From Methylosinus sp. C49 (lineage in GTDB: Bacteria; Pseudomonadota; Alphaproteobacteria; Rhizobiales; Beijerinckiaceae), in the NCBI RefSeq assembly GCF_009936375.1, contig NZ_AP022332.1, positions 3,504,501 through 3,568,500 of the forward strand: DNA of 64,000 bases, in the 5' to 3' direction. The translations under genes were made by a program, and so were the position numbers. The notes under the pieces are model-generated. The model was given only the letters and a program-made list of their open reading frames with translations, was not told where the DNA came from and made no database searches. Of the stretch, positions 36,930 to 48,816 are shown piece after piece (the stretch's first letter is position 1; each line of letters opens with the position of its first letter).

Positions 36930-37772
36930 TCAGATCGAGAGGCCGCCGCCGCCTTCCAGAAACGCGTCCCAGGAGAAGGGCGTCCAGCCTTCCGCCTGCA
37001 TCTCGATCGCGAAGGAGACGCCGCGCGCGATGAGCCGGTTGCGCGCCGTCATGCCGGCGACCTGAGCGCCGGTCGAGGCGGCGATATCGGCGAGCGGCGT
37101 GCCTTTGGCGACCGCCCGGCCCTGCTTGATGATGCCGCGAATGCGGCCGCCATAGGGGGCCGGCACGGGAGCGCCGTCGATCTCTCCAAAAGCCTCGCCC
37201 GCCTCGACGATATTGCCTATGTCCTTGCGCATTTTGAAGAGTCCGGAGACCGGAGCGCGCACCGGCTCCGCCTCCGGCGGGTCCGCCTCGCAGCTCGGGC
37301 CGGGGCCTTCGCCGGGGCGGCGTATCGCGCCCGGATCCTTGCCATAAGCGTCTATGGCGAGATCGCAATTCTCGCCCGGGATCGAGCCCGGCGCGACGCC
37401 GATGGTGAGGCCGGCGAGATTTTTGACGGAGAACGGGTCCTTGCGCGGATTCATCTCCGCATCGACGACGACTTCCCAAGGCCAACGCTCGAGAATTTCG
37501 TTGAGCGGATGCGTCAGCACCGGCACGAACATGCGGCTGCGCAGGCCGAGCATGAATTCAGCGACGAGATCGGCGCGGCGGGCCTCCACGCCCTCGAGAA
37601 CGCTGGAGCCGTCGAACCAGGCGTCCGAAAACGTCATCTTACGGCGGAGATCGGGCGGCGGCGCCGCCTCGTGGACGGCGACGATATGATCGGCGAGGAA
37701 CAGCTCACGCGCTATCGCGGACGCGGTTTCGCCGATGCCGAGAACGAGAACGCAGGAATGTCTCTCTGACAT
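36930..37772 (-). CDS. YqeB/EF2563-like molybdenum hydroxylase maturation protein, copy 1
   Basis: A 280-residue protein with an N-terminal Rossmann-type start (VLVLGIGETASAIARELFLA) and C-terminal 'APVSGLFKMRKDIGNIVEAG' plus 'GRIRGIIKQGRAVAKGTPLA' segments, as in the EF2563/YqeB family linked to selenium-dependent molybdenum hydroxylases (XdhC-related). ATG 37772 was chosen because the Rossmann motif follows it. A second family member is encoded at 39415. No xanthine dehydrogenase-type gene or selenium gene is in the window, so the partner enzyme is unknown. Confidence 0.72.
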   Translation of the reverse strand: MSERHSCVLVLGIGETASAIARELFLADHIVAVHEAAPPPDLRRKMTFSDAWFDGSSVLEGVEARRADLVAEFMLGLRSRMFVPVLTHPLNEILERWPWEVVVDAEMNPRKDPFSVKNLAGLTIGVAPGSIPGENCDLAIDAYGKDPGAIRRPGEGPGPSCEADPPEAEPVRAPVSGLFKMRKDIGNIVEAGEAFGEIDGAPVPAPYGGRIRGIIKQGRAVAKGTPLADIAASTGAQVAGMTARNRLIARGVSFAIEMQAEGWTPFSWDAFLEGGGGLSI

Positions 37773-37927
37773 GACGGGCTCACTTCGGCTGAGGTGAAGA
37801 GGGATTGAGGACCCTAGCAAGATTCTGGCCTTTGTCGCGAAATCGGCGCCAGCCGGGGCGGCGCGCGCCGCCCCGGCGCGCTGCGCCCGAATGCCGCAGG
37901 CGCGGACCGCCAGTCTGGAACTTTTGC

Positions 37928-37945
37928 AATATAGTTTGGTATACG
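37928..37945. promoter_or_regulatory. Candidate ModE box between YqeB-like copy 1 and the 38038 gene
   Basis: AATAT-8 nt-ATACG in a divergent promoter region, the same 5-8-5 layout as the boxes at 39357 and 40403, with 4 of 5 matches in each half. It could serve both genes. Confidence 0.4.
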
Positions 37946-38037
37946 GCTCGCATAGAACGAAACGTCTCGGGCGGAGACGCCGGCTCGGCCGGCCCATCGA
38001 TGGCCCGACAAATCGGAAACGCCGCGAGCCGGCGAAT

Positions 38038-38370
38038 ATGGAGGACGATGTGCAACCGAATGTTTCTTCAGAGGTCACGACCGAAGCCGGCCATGTTGTC
38101 GCGAATATTCCTGTGGCCGTCGAGCCGGTGGAAAAGGACGCCAGCGTCGCGACCGCGGTCGGCGACAGCGTCATCATCATGGTGCGCTTCCGCCCCGATA
38201 CGACCGTCTGGGAAATCAATGGCCTTCCCGCCCATCTCGACAAGCAGGCCTGGTACAAACTGCTGTGCCAGCGCGCCGGCGACAAATACGAGACGCGCGC
38301 CGGCGGCCGCGGCTATTTCCGCCTGACCCGCGAGCAATATGAGGCGATCGCCGCTCGCAATCCGAACTGA
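38038..38370 (+). CDS. Hypothetical protein within the molybdenum region
   Basis: A 110-residue protein from ATG 38038. The N-terminal 45 residues are acidic and disordered-looking; the rest (VIIMVRFRPDTTVWEINGLP, 'WYKLLCQRAGDKYETRAGGR') looks like a compact domain with conserved-type aromatic residues. I do not recognise the family. It is divergent from YqeB-like copy 1 and 137 bp before the TOBE gene; a candidate ModE box precedes it. The longer frame starting at 37891 is not supported. Confidence 0.6.
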   Translation: MEDDVQPNVSSEVTTEAGHVVANIPVAVEPVEKDASVATAVGDSVIIMVRFRPDTTVWEINGLPAHLDKQAWYKLLCQRAGDKYETRAGGRGYFRLTREQYEAIAARNPN

Positions 38371-38507
38371 GCATTTCGAAGCGGGCGCCGCCGAGCGGCG
38401 TCCGTGTCCCGACCGAAAAACCGCCGAAACGCGCCTTTTCAGCGCCAAAACAGGCGTTTTTCTCAGTAAAATGTGAGATTGGCGTATTTCTCGCTAGTTC
38501 GGCGATC

Positions 38508-38996
38508 ATGCTGGACAAGACAACGCCGCTCTTTGCGCAGACCCACCATTACGTATCGATTTTCCCGGCGCGCGTGCTGCGGCACGAGCCGGAGGCCGGC
38601 CTCTCCACGCTGTTTTTCGCCGGCGGGGAATTGCGCGTGCCTATGGTCGACGCCATCGTCGGAACCGCCATAGAGGTGGAGATCGACGCGCGCGACGTCT
38701 CCATCGCCCTTTCACGACCGATGGATGTCTCTATTCTCAATCGTCTTCCCGGCACGATCGTCGAGCTGGATTTTCTGCCGCCGCCCTTCACGCGCGCGCG
38801 CCTTTCGCTCGGCGGCGCCCGCGTGGACGCGCTGATCACGCATGAATCGGTCGAACGCCTCGCCCTGGTCGAGGGTCTCTCGGCCTGGGCGATGATCAAG
38901 ACGGTCGCAGTCAGCGGCCGGACGCTCGATCCCGACGCGGCTCCGTTTCCGCGTCAGTGGCCGACTTCTGGTAGGACCAGTCGAGCGCCCCGATGA
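38508..38996 (+). CDS. Stand-alone ModC-type C-terminal (TOBE/molbindin-like) domain protein
   Basis: A 162-residue protein that matches only the region after the ATPase in ModC: 'VSIFPARVLRHEPEAGLSTL', 'FFAGGELRVPMVDAIVGTAI', the linker 'DVSIALSRPMDVSILNRLPG' and a TOBE-type 'LSLGGARVDALITHESVERL'. No Walker A/B or ABC signature is present, and none is found upstream. It may be a molybdate-binding protein (molbindin-like) or a domain detached from ModC. Its 3' end overlaps the convergent modE gene by 86 bp, so the last 25 residues may be non-conserved. Confidence 0.72.
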   Translation: MLDKTTPLFAQTHHYVSIFPARVLRHEPEAGLSTLFFAGGELRVPMVDAIVGTAIEVEIDARDVSIALSRPMDVSILNRLPGTIVELDFLPPPFTRARLSLGGARVDALITHESVERLALVEGLSAWAMIKTVAVSGRTLDPDAAPFPRQWPTSGRTSRAPR

Positions 38997-39327
38997 TCTC
39001 GTCCAGCGTTCGCTTGGCCGAATTGGCCGCGTGACGCTCGATCGATCGATAGACGCCGACCAGCCGCTCGCCGAAAGGCGTGATCTCCGCCCCGCCCTCG
39101 CGCCGGCCGGGGAAGGTCGCCACCACCGGACTTTCGAAAGTCCGATTGAGCGCATCCACCGAAAGCCAGCATTTGCGATAGGATAGGCCGAGCGCCCGGC
39201 TCGCGCCGATGATCGAGCGTTCCTTGCGCAGCGCGTCGATCAGCTCGAGATCCGCGGGAGCGAGAACGCCGCCATTGGGCAGCTTCAAAATAACGCCGAC
39301 CTGCGGCGCATCCACTTCTGTTCGCAT
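38911..39327 (-). CDS. modE: ModE-type winged-helix molybdate regulator (N-terminal domain form)
   Basis: A 138-residue protein with the ModE winged-helix domain ('LPNGGVLAPADLELIDALRK', 'SIIGASRALGLSYRKCWLSV') and the usual 'GAEITPFGERLVGVYRSIE' end. It lacks the C-terminal TOBE pair of full ModE; the TOBE-only protein next door could supply molybdate sensing. It probably represses molybdate genes when molybdate is plentiful. A good candidate ModE box sits 30-47 bp before its start, suggesting autoregulation. Confidence 0.85.
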   Translation of the reverse strand: MRTEVDAPQVGVILKLPNGGVLAPADLELIDALRKERSIIGASRALGLSYRKCWLSVDALNRTFESPVVATFPGRREGGAEITPFGERLVGVYRSIERHAANSAKRTLDEIIGALDWSYQKSATDAETEPRRDRASGR

Positions 39328-39356
39328 CGTTCCGCGCCTCCTGCGACGCCCCGATC

Positions 39357-39374
39357 TGTATCGAACAAAATATA
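39357..39374. promoter_or_regulatory. Candidate ModE box upstream of modE
   Basis: On the minus strand: TATAT-tttgttcg-ATACA. This aligns without gaps to the E. coli modA operator core as I recall it (TATAT-tgtcgcct-ACATA), with the same 8-nt spacer. It lies 30-47 bp before the modE start. Confidence 0.6.
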
Positions 39375-39414
39375 GCTGAAAGACGACGATCCTGTCACAT
39401 TGGCAACAGGATTG

Positions 39415-40284
39415 TCAGTGGGCGACGAAAGGCCCCGCGATCGGCGTCGCCTCGCGCTTGGCGAGCTCGATGCGGATCGCCCGGCCGACGGCGCTCGCGA
39501 CCAGCCCCGATCGCTCGTCTATGCCGGTCCATTTGGCGGAGCGCCCGCGCGGATCGATCTCCAGCAGCTTGACCCCCGCCGGGATGTGGAGGCCGTCGCG
39601 GATCACCCCGCGCAGCACGCCGTCCAGCGGCGCCGTCACCGGCTCGCCATCCAAATGGCCGACGACGAAGTCCTTGAACACGCGGACGCCGATATCGATC
39701 GCCGAATGCCACAGGCCGGGCTTGGTCGAATAGGCGAAACGCTCTTCGCCGACATCGCCGAGTCGGTTCGGCACATGGTCGGCCGGCTCGGTCTCGCCCT
39801 CCTGAACGATGAGGCCCGCCTGCGAAGGCTTGGTCTCGATCGCGATGTCGCAATTGCGGCCGACGGCGAAATTCGGCCCGAGGCCGACCGCGACCTTGGC
39901 GAGATGCCGTAGATCCGGGGTCGCGCGATATTTCTGCATGCGCGCATCGACGAGCGCATGGGCCGTGCGAACCGCCGCGAGATCGTGGAACTGCAGCGGC
40001 GTCACCGCGACCTTGGTCGTGAAGTCGAGGATCTCGACCAGCTCCATGGTGGAATCGGCGCGCTCGGCCTCGACCTCCTCAAGCGTGATGCGCTCGCCAT
40101 AGAGGCAATCGTGAAAGGCCATCTGGCGGCGGATGACCGGTGGGAAGGCGTCATGGCTCAGCACGCAGGCCCAGCCGATCCGGTTCATATGCACGGCGAC
40201 CGCCGAGGCGATCTCGTTCGTTCCCAATATGACGGCCAGCGGTCGCTTCCGCCGCGGCGTCTCGAATTCGTGTCGAGGGCGCAT
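39415..40284 (-). CDS. YqeB/EF2563-like molybdenum hydroxylase maturation protein, copy 2
   Basis: A 289-residue paralogue of the protein at 36930: 'LAVILGTNEIASAVAVHMNR', 'RQMAFHDCLYGERITLEEVE' and C-terminal 'GEPVTAPLDGVLRGVIRDGL'. Both carry 'N-CDIAIE/CDLAID'-type segments (NCDIAIETKPS; NCDLAIDAYGK). The start at 40284 is followed by a basic stretch before the Rossmann motif. The best ModE-box match in the window is 119-136 bp upstream. Its substrate enzyme is unknown. Confidence 0.72.
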   Translation of the reverse strand: MRPRHEFETPRRKRPLAVILGTNEIASAVAVHMNRIGWACVLSHDAFPPVIRRQMAFHDCLYGERITLEEVEAERADSTMELVEILDFTTKVAVTPLQFHDLAAVRTAHALVDARMQKYRATPDLRHLAKVAVGLGPNFAVGRNCDIAIETKPSQAGLIVQEGETEPADHVPNRLGDVGEERFAYSTKPGLWHSAIDIGVRVFKDFVVGHLDGEPVTAPLDGVLRGVIRDGLHIPAGVKLLEIDPRGRSAKWTGIDERSGLVASAVGRAIRIELAKREATPIAGPFVAH

Positions 40285-40402
40285 CGCTCACTCCTGATCT
40301 TCACAGGAGTTAGCAAGCGGCGCGCCAGCGCTCAGGTAATTAGTTTCTGTTTTGATTTCAGCTGTATATGAAATTATGCGACACTGCGACGGGAAGCGCA
40401 CC

Positions 40403-40420
40403 TATATTGTCACGTATATA
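40403..40420. promoter_or_regulatory. ModE-box-like operator upstream of YqeB-like copy 2
   Basis: TATAT-tgtcacgt-ATATA, an inverted repeat with an 8-nt spacer. Against the recalled E. coli ModE operator (TATAT-tgtcgcct-ACATA) it matches in both halves and in most of the spacer. It lies in the AT-rich 168-bp gap between the cupin gene and YqeB-like copy 2. Confidence 0.65.
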
Positions 40421-40452
40421 ACAGTGACGGTTTTCGCCCGTTTGTCGCCGCA

Positions 40453-40788
40453 TCAGGCGCCCTCGGCGCGAAAATGGACAGCGAGCCAGACGGTCGGCAG
40501 GGTCTCATCCGTCCATTCGACCCGATGACGCCGATGCGCGGCGATCTCGAGATAGTCGCCCGGGGCGAGCGTCAGCACCTCGTCATGGCCCTCGAAACGC
40601 AGGCCGGCCGATCCGGCGAGCAGGATCACCCACTCGGCCTCCTCCTGATCGTGCCAAAATCCGGGCGGGCTCGCCTGGCCGAAGGAGACGATGCGCTCGA
40701 CGCGCATGTTCGCGCCGGCGAGCAGCGGCAGAAACTGCTCCTGCTCCGCTTTTTCCGGCAGATCGGCGAAAATATTTTCCAGTCGCAT
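40453..40788 (-). CDS. Cupin-domain protein
   Basis: A 111-residue single-domain cupin. The motif-1 region 'FWHDQEEAEWVILLAGSAGL' and motif-2 region 'LAPGDYLEIAAHRRHRVEWT' carry the His/Glu residues usual for a metal site. It is cytoplasmic. Substrate and reaction are unknown. It lies 47 bp after ccrM on the same strand, so it may be co-transcribed with it. Confidence 0.8.
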   Translation of the reverse strand: MRLENIFADLPEKAEQEQFLPLLAGANMRVERIVSFGQASPPGFWHDQEEAEWVILLAGSAGLRFEGHDEVLTLAPGDYLEIAAHRRHRVEWTDETLPTVWLAVHFRAEGA

Positions 40789-40835
40789 GCGTCTTCCCGC
40801 AGCTCGCGCCGCGCCGCGGGGCGTCGCTCTCGCGA

Positions 40836-42014
<1,179 letters not shown>

Positions 42015-42163
42015 TCACCGGCTACGCAACCAACGATGCGAACAATGCCCGATCGCGGTAAAAGCCGGGTTTAGAAAGCCCGTGCGCGGCTGTCTCTTTT
42101 CCGCACGCCTTCGTTAAGAAATTCCATTTTCACCAGATATTTACGAACGCTCATGACACGCGT

Positions 42164-42796
42164 TCACAGTGGAGCGGCCTCGCGGCGCGGGGCGCGCGGC
42201 TCACGCAGCGGCGCGAAGCTCATGCGGTGAAAGGGCGTCGGCCCATGGGCTTCGAGGGCGGCGAGATGCTCGCGCGTGCCATAGCCGGCGTTGGTCTCGA
42301 ATCCGTAATGGGGATAGAGCCGGGCGAGGCGGCGCATCTGGCGGTCGCGCGCGACCTTGGCGACGATCGACGCGGCGGCGATGGAAAGAGAGAGCGCGTC
42401 GCCTTTCACGATCGCCTCGCCCGGGCAGGCGAGCTCGGGCAGGTCGCGGCCGTCGACCAGCACGAAGCCCGGCGCGATATGAAGCGCGGCGACGGCGCGC
42501 GCCATGGCCAGCAGCGCGGCGCGGCGGATGTTCAGCCGATCGATCTCCTCGACGCTGGCGAAAGCGACCCCGACGGCTAGCGCGCTGGAGACGATTCGCT
42601 CGAAGGCGGCGTCCCGCGCCTTGGCGGACAGAGCTTTCGAATCGTCGACGCCGTCCGGCAGCCGATCTGGATCGAGAATCACCGCCGCGGCCGCGACCGG
42701 GCCGGCCAGCGGCCCGCGCCCGACCTCGTCGACGCCGGCGATGGGCCGGGCGCCGCCGCGCAGGACGCGCGTCTCGGTGAGAAAATGGGGAGGCAT
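42164..42796 (-). CDS. rnhB: Ribonuclease HII
   Basis: A 210-residue RNase HII with the catalytic block '[16 protein letters not shown]' (Asp-Glu), '[17 protein letters not shown]', '[12 protein letters not shown]' (Asp) and '[15 protein letters not shown]' (Asp). It removes ribonucleotides from RNA-DNA hybrids. It lies 78 bp after the radical SAM gene, same strand, and 155 bp before ccrM; that pairing is common in alphaproteobacteria. Length is normal. Confidence 0.95.
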   Translation of the reverse strand: MPPHFLTETRVLRGGARPIAGVDEVGRGPLAGPVAAAAVILDPDRLPDGVDDSKALSAKARDAAFERIVSSALAVGVAFASVEEIDRLNIRRAALLAMARAVAALHIAPGFVLVDGRDLPELACPGEAIVKGDALSLSIAAASIVAKVARDRQMRRLARLYPHYGFETNAGYGTREHLAALEAHGPTPFHRMSFAPLREPRAPRREAAPL

Positions 42797-42875
42797 GCTC
42801 GCTCGGCTCGTCGAAAAAGGGCGTTGAAAAAAACACAGCGGCGGGATCGGAGCAATCGATCCCTACGCGCCGCTT

Positions 42876-44057
42876 TTAAAAAAGGCTCAGCTGCTCGGCG
42901 TCGCTGCGGGGCGGCCGGAACAGATCGGCGCGCAGCCGCGTGCGGGAAAAGCCGAGACGCTGCGCGGCCAGCTCGAAGCGCCGGCCGATCATCCAGGCGT
43001 AGGGGCCGTCGCCGGTCATGCGCTTGTCGAAGGACGGGTCATAGAGCTTGCCGTCGCGCGCCGAGCGCACCAGCGAGAGCACATGCCGGGCCTTGGCCGG
43101 AAAATGGGTCACGAGCCATTCGCTGAACAATTCGCGCAGCTCGAGCGGCAGCCGCAGCATCACATAGCCGGCCTCGCGCGCGCCGGCGGCATGGGCGCGC
43201 GTCAATAGGGTCTCGATCTCGGCGTCATTGACCGCCGGAATGATCGGCGCGACCAGAACGGCGACGGGAATTCCCGCCTCGGCCAGCCGCTCGATCGTGG
43301 CGAGCCGCCGCTCCGGCGAGGCGGCGCGCGGCTCCATCGCTCGCGCCAAGGCCGGATCGAGCGTCGTCATCGAGATCGCGACCTTGACCAGGCCCTTGCG
43401 CGCCATGGGCGCGAGAATGTCGATGTCGCGAACGACCAGAGAGGACTTCGTCACTATGCCGATCGGATGATCGGCGCGGCTCGCAACCTCGAGCAGGCCG
43501 CGGGTGATGCGATAGCGCTTCTCGAGCGGCTGATAGGGGTCGGTATTGGCGCCGATGGCGATGGTCTTGGGCGAATAATTGCGCGCCGACAATTCGCGCT
43601 CGAGCAATTGCGCCGCGCCTTCCTTGACGAAAATCTCCGTCTCGAAATCGAGCCCCGGCGAGAGGCCCATATAGGCGTGGCTCGGCCGCGCATAGCAATA
43701 GACGCAGCCATGCTCGCAGCCGCGATAAGGATTGATGGAGCGGTCGAAAGAAATATCCGGCGAGTCGTTGCGCGTGATGATCGTCTTCGCCCGCTCGGCA
43801 TGGACATTGGTGCGGAACTCGCCGAGCTCCTCCAGCCCGTTCCAGCCGTCATCGGTCTCGACGCGCCGCTCGCGCTCGAAACGCCCGCTCTCATTGGAGA
43901 GCGCCCCGCGTCCGCGCCGCCGCGCCGGATCGACGATCGGACGCTCCTCGCTGGAAAAATTCACGACCGCGCCGATCGCCTCGCGGCTCAGCTGCGCCGC
44001 CCGGCGCCAGTCGCCCTTCTCCGATTTGTCGACCAGACGTTTCGCCGAGCTCGCCAT
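42876..44057 (-). CDS. PA0069-family radical SAM protein
   Basis: About 393 residues from ATG 44057, ten nt after AAGGAGAT. The iron-sulfur motif is 'RGCEHGCVYCYARPSH' (CxxxCxxC), followed by 'ARNYSPKTIAIGANTDPYQP' and 'HPIGIVTKSSLVVRDIDIL', as in the PA0069/Rv2578c family of SplB-related radical SAM proteins of unknown substrate. The frame is open upstream to 44201 but that part is Arg/Ala-rich and not family-like. Confidence 0.9.
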   Translation of the reverse strand: MASSAKRLVDKSEKGDWRRAAQLSREAIGAVVNFSSEERPIVDPARRRGRGALSNESGRFERERRVETDDGWNGLEELGEFRTNVHAERAKTIITRNDSPDISFDRSINPYRGCEHGCVYCYARPSHAYMGLSPGLDFETEIFVKEGAAQLLERELSARNYSPKTIAIGANTDPYQPLEKRYRITRGLLEVASRADHPIGIVTKSSLVVRDIDILAPMARKGLVKVAISMTTLDPALARAMEPRAASPERRLATIERLAEAGIPVAVLVAPIIPAVNDAEIETLLTRAHAAGAREAGYVMLRLPLELRELFSEWLVTHFPAKARHVLSLVRSARDGKLYDPSFDKRMTGDGPYAWMIGRRFELAAQRLGFSRTRLRADLFRPPRSDAEQLSLF

Positions 44058-44343
44058 GGCGATGATCTCCTTGCCGGCCCTGCGGCCGGCGTCTCGGCCG
44101 GCTTCTCGCCGGCGCGCCGGCCTCGCTTCGGCTCGCGGCGCGAGACGCCCATGCGCGACACTGGGGCGCCTCGCGACCGCGAGCCTCGATGCGACGCTCA
44201 CAGCTACTTACAACTCTAGGGGACTTGTTTACGCACGCTAGGAACGTTTGACGAACAAGAGAACGTATACGGAACAAACTCGATCGAGTCAAGCAGCGCC
44301 GTCGCAGTCGCCACAAAGGGCGATGGGGAGCGAGCGAAGACCC

Positions 44344-44793
44344 TCAGTCGCGCGCGTCGATGATGCGATAGGATTGGTGGCAGGAGACGCAATTGCGCAT
44401 GGTCTCGCCGAGCCGCGCGAGCGCGCGCGACTCCGGCTCGCCTTGCGCCAGACCATCGGCCAATTCGTCGAAGCCCTTGCGCATCGGCTGGCCGAAGCTC
44501 CGCCACATCTCCGGAAATTTGGCGCCGAGCGTGGCCGGCATGACGTTTTCCGCCTGGAAACGCTTGCCGCCGCGTGCAGCCGCGGCCTCCGCCGCGGTCG
44601 TTCTATCGCCGGCGGCCAGCGATGAGACGATCCGCTCTATGCTTTCAACGAAGAGGCGCATCTGACCGAGGACGAACGCCTTCTCCTCCGCGGTCAAGAC
44701 GATAGCGACGCGCCTATCGGCGTCCTCGCCACGCGTGGCGACGCTCGAAACGAATAAGCAGAGGGCGGCAAATCCCGCAACGCGCCAGCGCAT
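44344..44793 (-). CDS. Cytochrome c'-like secreted haem protein
   Basis: A 149-residue protein with signal peptide (FAALCLFVSSVATRGE) and one c-type haem motif near the C-terminus, CVSCHQSYR, in an all-helical frame ('EMWRSFGQPMRKGFDELADG'). A C-terminal CxxCH in a four-helix bundle is the cytochrome c' layout; such proteins bind NO or CO in the periplasm. Methanotrophs often carry them. The cytochrome c' class is inferred from this layout. It is transcribed divergently from the HerA-like gene. Confidence 0.8.
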   Translation of the reverse strand: MRWRVAGFAALCLFVSSVATRGEDADRRVAIVLTAEEKAFVLGQMRLFVESIERIVSSLAAGDRTTAAEAAAARGGKRFQAENVMPATLGAKFPEMWRSFGQPMRKGFDELADGLAQGEPESRALARLGETMRNCVSCHQSYRIIDARD

Positions 44794-44952
44794 CGCAACT
44801 CCTTCAGAGGCCGGGGCGGCCGCTATATAGTTTCAGCATATGTTGCGATCGTCTCGCGCGACAGACCAAAATGCAGGCGCCCGAAGCGCGCCGCTGGGCG
44901 CGCGCTTGTCCACAGGCGGCGCGGCGCAGTTGAACGCGCGGCGAGAATCGAT

Positions 44953-46518
44953 ATGACTCCGCGCCATGATCTTTCCCCCTTTCACGGCCGGAGCGGCGCC
45001 GCGATGACGGCGCCCGCCAAGGTTTCCATCGATCTCGGGACCCGCGCCGATGGCGGCGTCGCAACGCTCGATCTCGAGGAGCTGCTGGCGACCCGCCTTC
45101 TGGTGCAGGGCAATTCCGGCTCCGGCAAATCGCATCTGCTGCGGCGCCTGCTGGAGCAGAGCGCGCCCTGGGTGCAGCAGGCGATCATCGATCCCGAGGG
45201 CGATTTCGTCACGCTGGCCGAGCGCTACGGCCATGTGGTGGTGGACGCCCGCTGCGGCATCGCCGATCTCACGCGCATCGCCGCGCGCGCCCGTCAGCAC
45301 CGGGTCTCCGTGGTGCTCGATCTCGAGGGGCTGGACGCCGAGCAGCAGATGCACGCCGCCGCGGCCTTTCTCGGCGGGCTCTTCGACGCCGAGCGCGACC
45401 AATGGTATCCGCTGCTCGTCGTGGTGGACGAGGCGCAGCTCTTCGCGCCCGCCGTCGCCGGCGAAGTATCGGACGAGGCGCGCAAGGCCTCGCTCGGCGC
45501 CATGACCAATCTGATGTGCCGCGGCCGCAAGCGCGGTCTCGCCGGCGTCATCGCCACGCAGCGGCTCGCCAAGCTCGCCAAGAATGTCGCGGCGGAAGCG
45601 TCCAATTTTCTCATGGGCCGCACCTTTCTCGACATAGACATGGCGCGCGCCGCCGATCTTCTCGGCATGGAGCGGCGGCAGGCGGAAATGTTCCGCGATC
45701 TGCAGAGCGGCAATTTCGTCGCGCTCGGCCCGGCCATGGCGCGCCGCCCGCTGGCCGTGCGCATCGGCCCGGTGGAGACGTCCGCGCGCAATGTCAGCCC
45801 TAGGCTGCTGCCGCTGCCGGAGGCCGGCGCCGATGACGCGCATCTCATCTTCACGCCCGGAGCCGATGAAGCGCGCTTCGAGGCGCCGCGCCGGCCGCCG
45901 CCGCCCGCGCCCACCGCCGATGTGCTGGCGCGGCTCGCCCGCAGCGCGCCGCCGGCGCCGCCCGCCGCCGAGCCGCCGCCGAGCATTTCGCCAGAGCAAC
46001 GTCAGGCCGCCATAGACTCCGCGCTGCGCGAGATTTTGGCCGACGGCGACGCCAATTTCCGCACCATCGCCGTGCTGTATCAGGATTTTCTGGTGCGCTG
46101 CCGGATTCGCCGCATCGGCGGCGAGCCTTTGAGCCTGCCCGCCTTCCGCCGCCGGCTCGCCGTGGCCCATGCCGGCATAGAGCTCGCCGAAGCCGAGTCC
46201 GAGGATTCGCCCTGGGCCGAGGTGCTCGCAATGGCCGGCGCGCTGCCGGAGGATATGCAGGGCGTTTTTCTGTCGCTGGCGCGCGCGGCCTTCGACCATC
46301 GGCCCTGCCCTTCCGACGCCGATGTCGCCAGCGCCTATGGCACGCGCTCGCCCGGGCGGGCGCGGCGGCTCATCGCCTATATGGAGGAGCGGCAGGCGAT
46401 CGTCTGCCGGCTCGACCAGCGCGGCTGGCGCATCGTCGCCATCCCCGGCGTCGCCTGGGAGACCGAGCCCGGCGATCCGGGCGCCGCAGCGACGACGACC
46501 GAGGCGAGCCCCGGCTGA
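44953..46518 (+). CDS. HerA-like/DUF87 ATPase
   Basis: A 521-residue protein with Walker A 'VQGNSGSGKSHLL', 'AIIDPEGDFVTLAERYG', a Walker B/acidic motif 'LLVVVDEAQLFAP' and 'LMCRGRKRGLAGVIATQRLA', as in HerA/FtsK-related DUF87 ATPases. A Pro-rich linker (about residues 315-345) leads to a helical C-terminal domain. A second ATG at 45004 is possible. The domain suggests a DNA-translocating or helicase role, but no NurA-like nuclease is adjacent. Confidence 0.85.
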   Translation: MTPRHDLSPFHGRSGAAMTAPAKVSIDLGTRADGGVATLDLEELLATRLLVQGNSGSGKSHLLRRLLEQSAPWVQQAIIDPEGDFVTLAERYGHVVVDARCGIADLTRIAARARQHRVSVVLDLEGLDAEQQMHAAAAFLGGLFDAERDQWYPLLVVVDEAQLFAPAVAGEVSDEARKASLGAMTNLMCRGRKRGLAGVIATQRLAKLAKNVAAEASNFLMGRTFLDIDMARAADLLGMERRQAEMFRDLQSGNFVALGPAMARRPLAVRIGPVETSARNVSPRLLPLPEAGADDAHLIFTPGADEARFEAPRRPPPPAPTADVLARLARSAPPAPPAAEPPPSISPEQRQAAIDSALREILADGDANFRTIAVLYQDFLVRCRIRRIGGEPLSLPAFRRRLAVAHAGIELAEAESEDSPWAEVLAMAGALPEDMQGVFLSLARAAFDHRPCPSDADVASAYGTRSPGRARRLIAYMEERQAIVCRLDQRGWRIVAIPGVAWETEPGDPGAAATTTEASPG

Positions 46519-46520
46519 CA

Positions 46521-46550
46521 AAAATTCAGAGTGCGAAAATTCAGAGTGGT
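46521..46550. repeat. Tandem 15-nt repeat downstream of the HerA-like gene
   Basis: Two units, AAAATTCAGAGTGCG and AAAATTCAGAGTGGT (two mismatches), lie immediately after the stop codon and just before a hairpin. No function can be read. Confidence 0.6.
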
Positions 46551-46555
46551 AGAAT

Positions 46556-46579
46556 GATGCGAGCCTTCAGGCTCGCATC
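46556..46579. terminator. Bidirectional terminator-like hairpin
   Basis: A perfect 10-bp stem GATGCGAGCC/GGCTCGCATC with loop TTCA sits between the convergent HerA-like and methylmalonyl-CoA mutase genes. No T-run is adjacent on either strand, so Rho-independent function is uncertain. Confidence 0.6.
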
Positions 46580-46585
46580 GTGAGC

Positions 46586-48751
<2,166 letters not shown>

Positions 48752-48816
48752 TTCTTTCCTCGGAACGGCTCTGCCGACTTTTAGCGAAAAGCGGCGGGAG
48801 GCGCAAAGGCGTAAGT

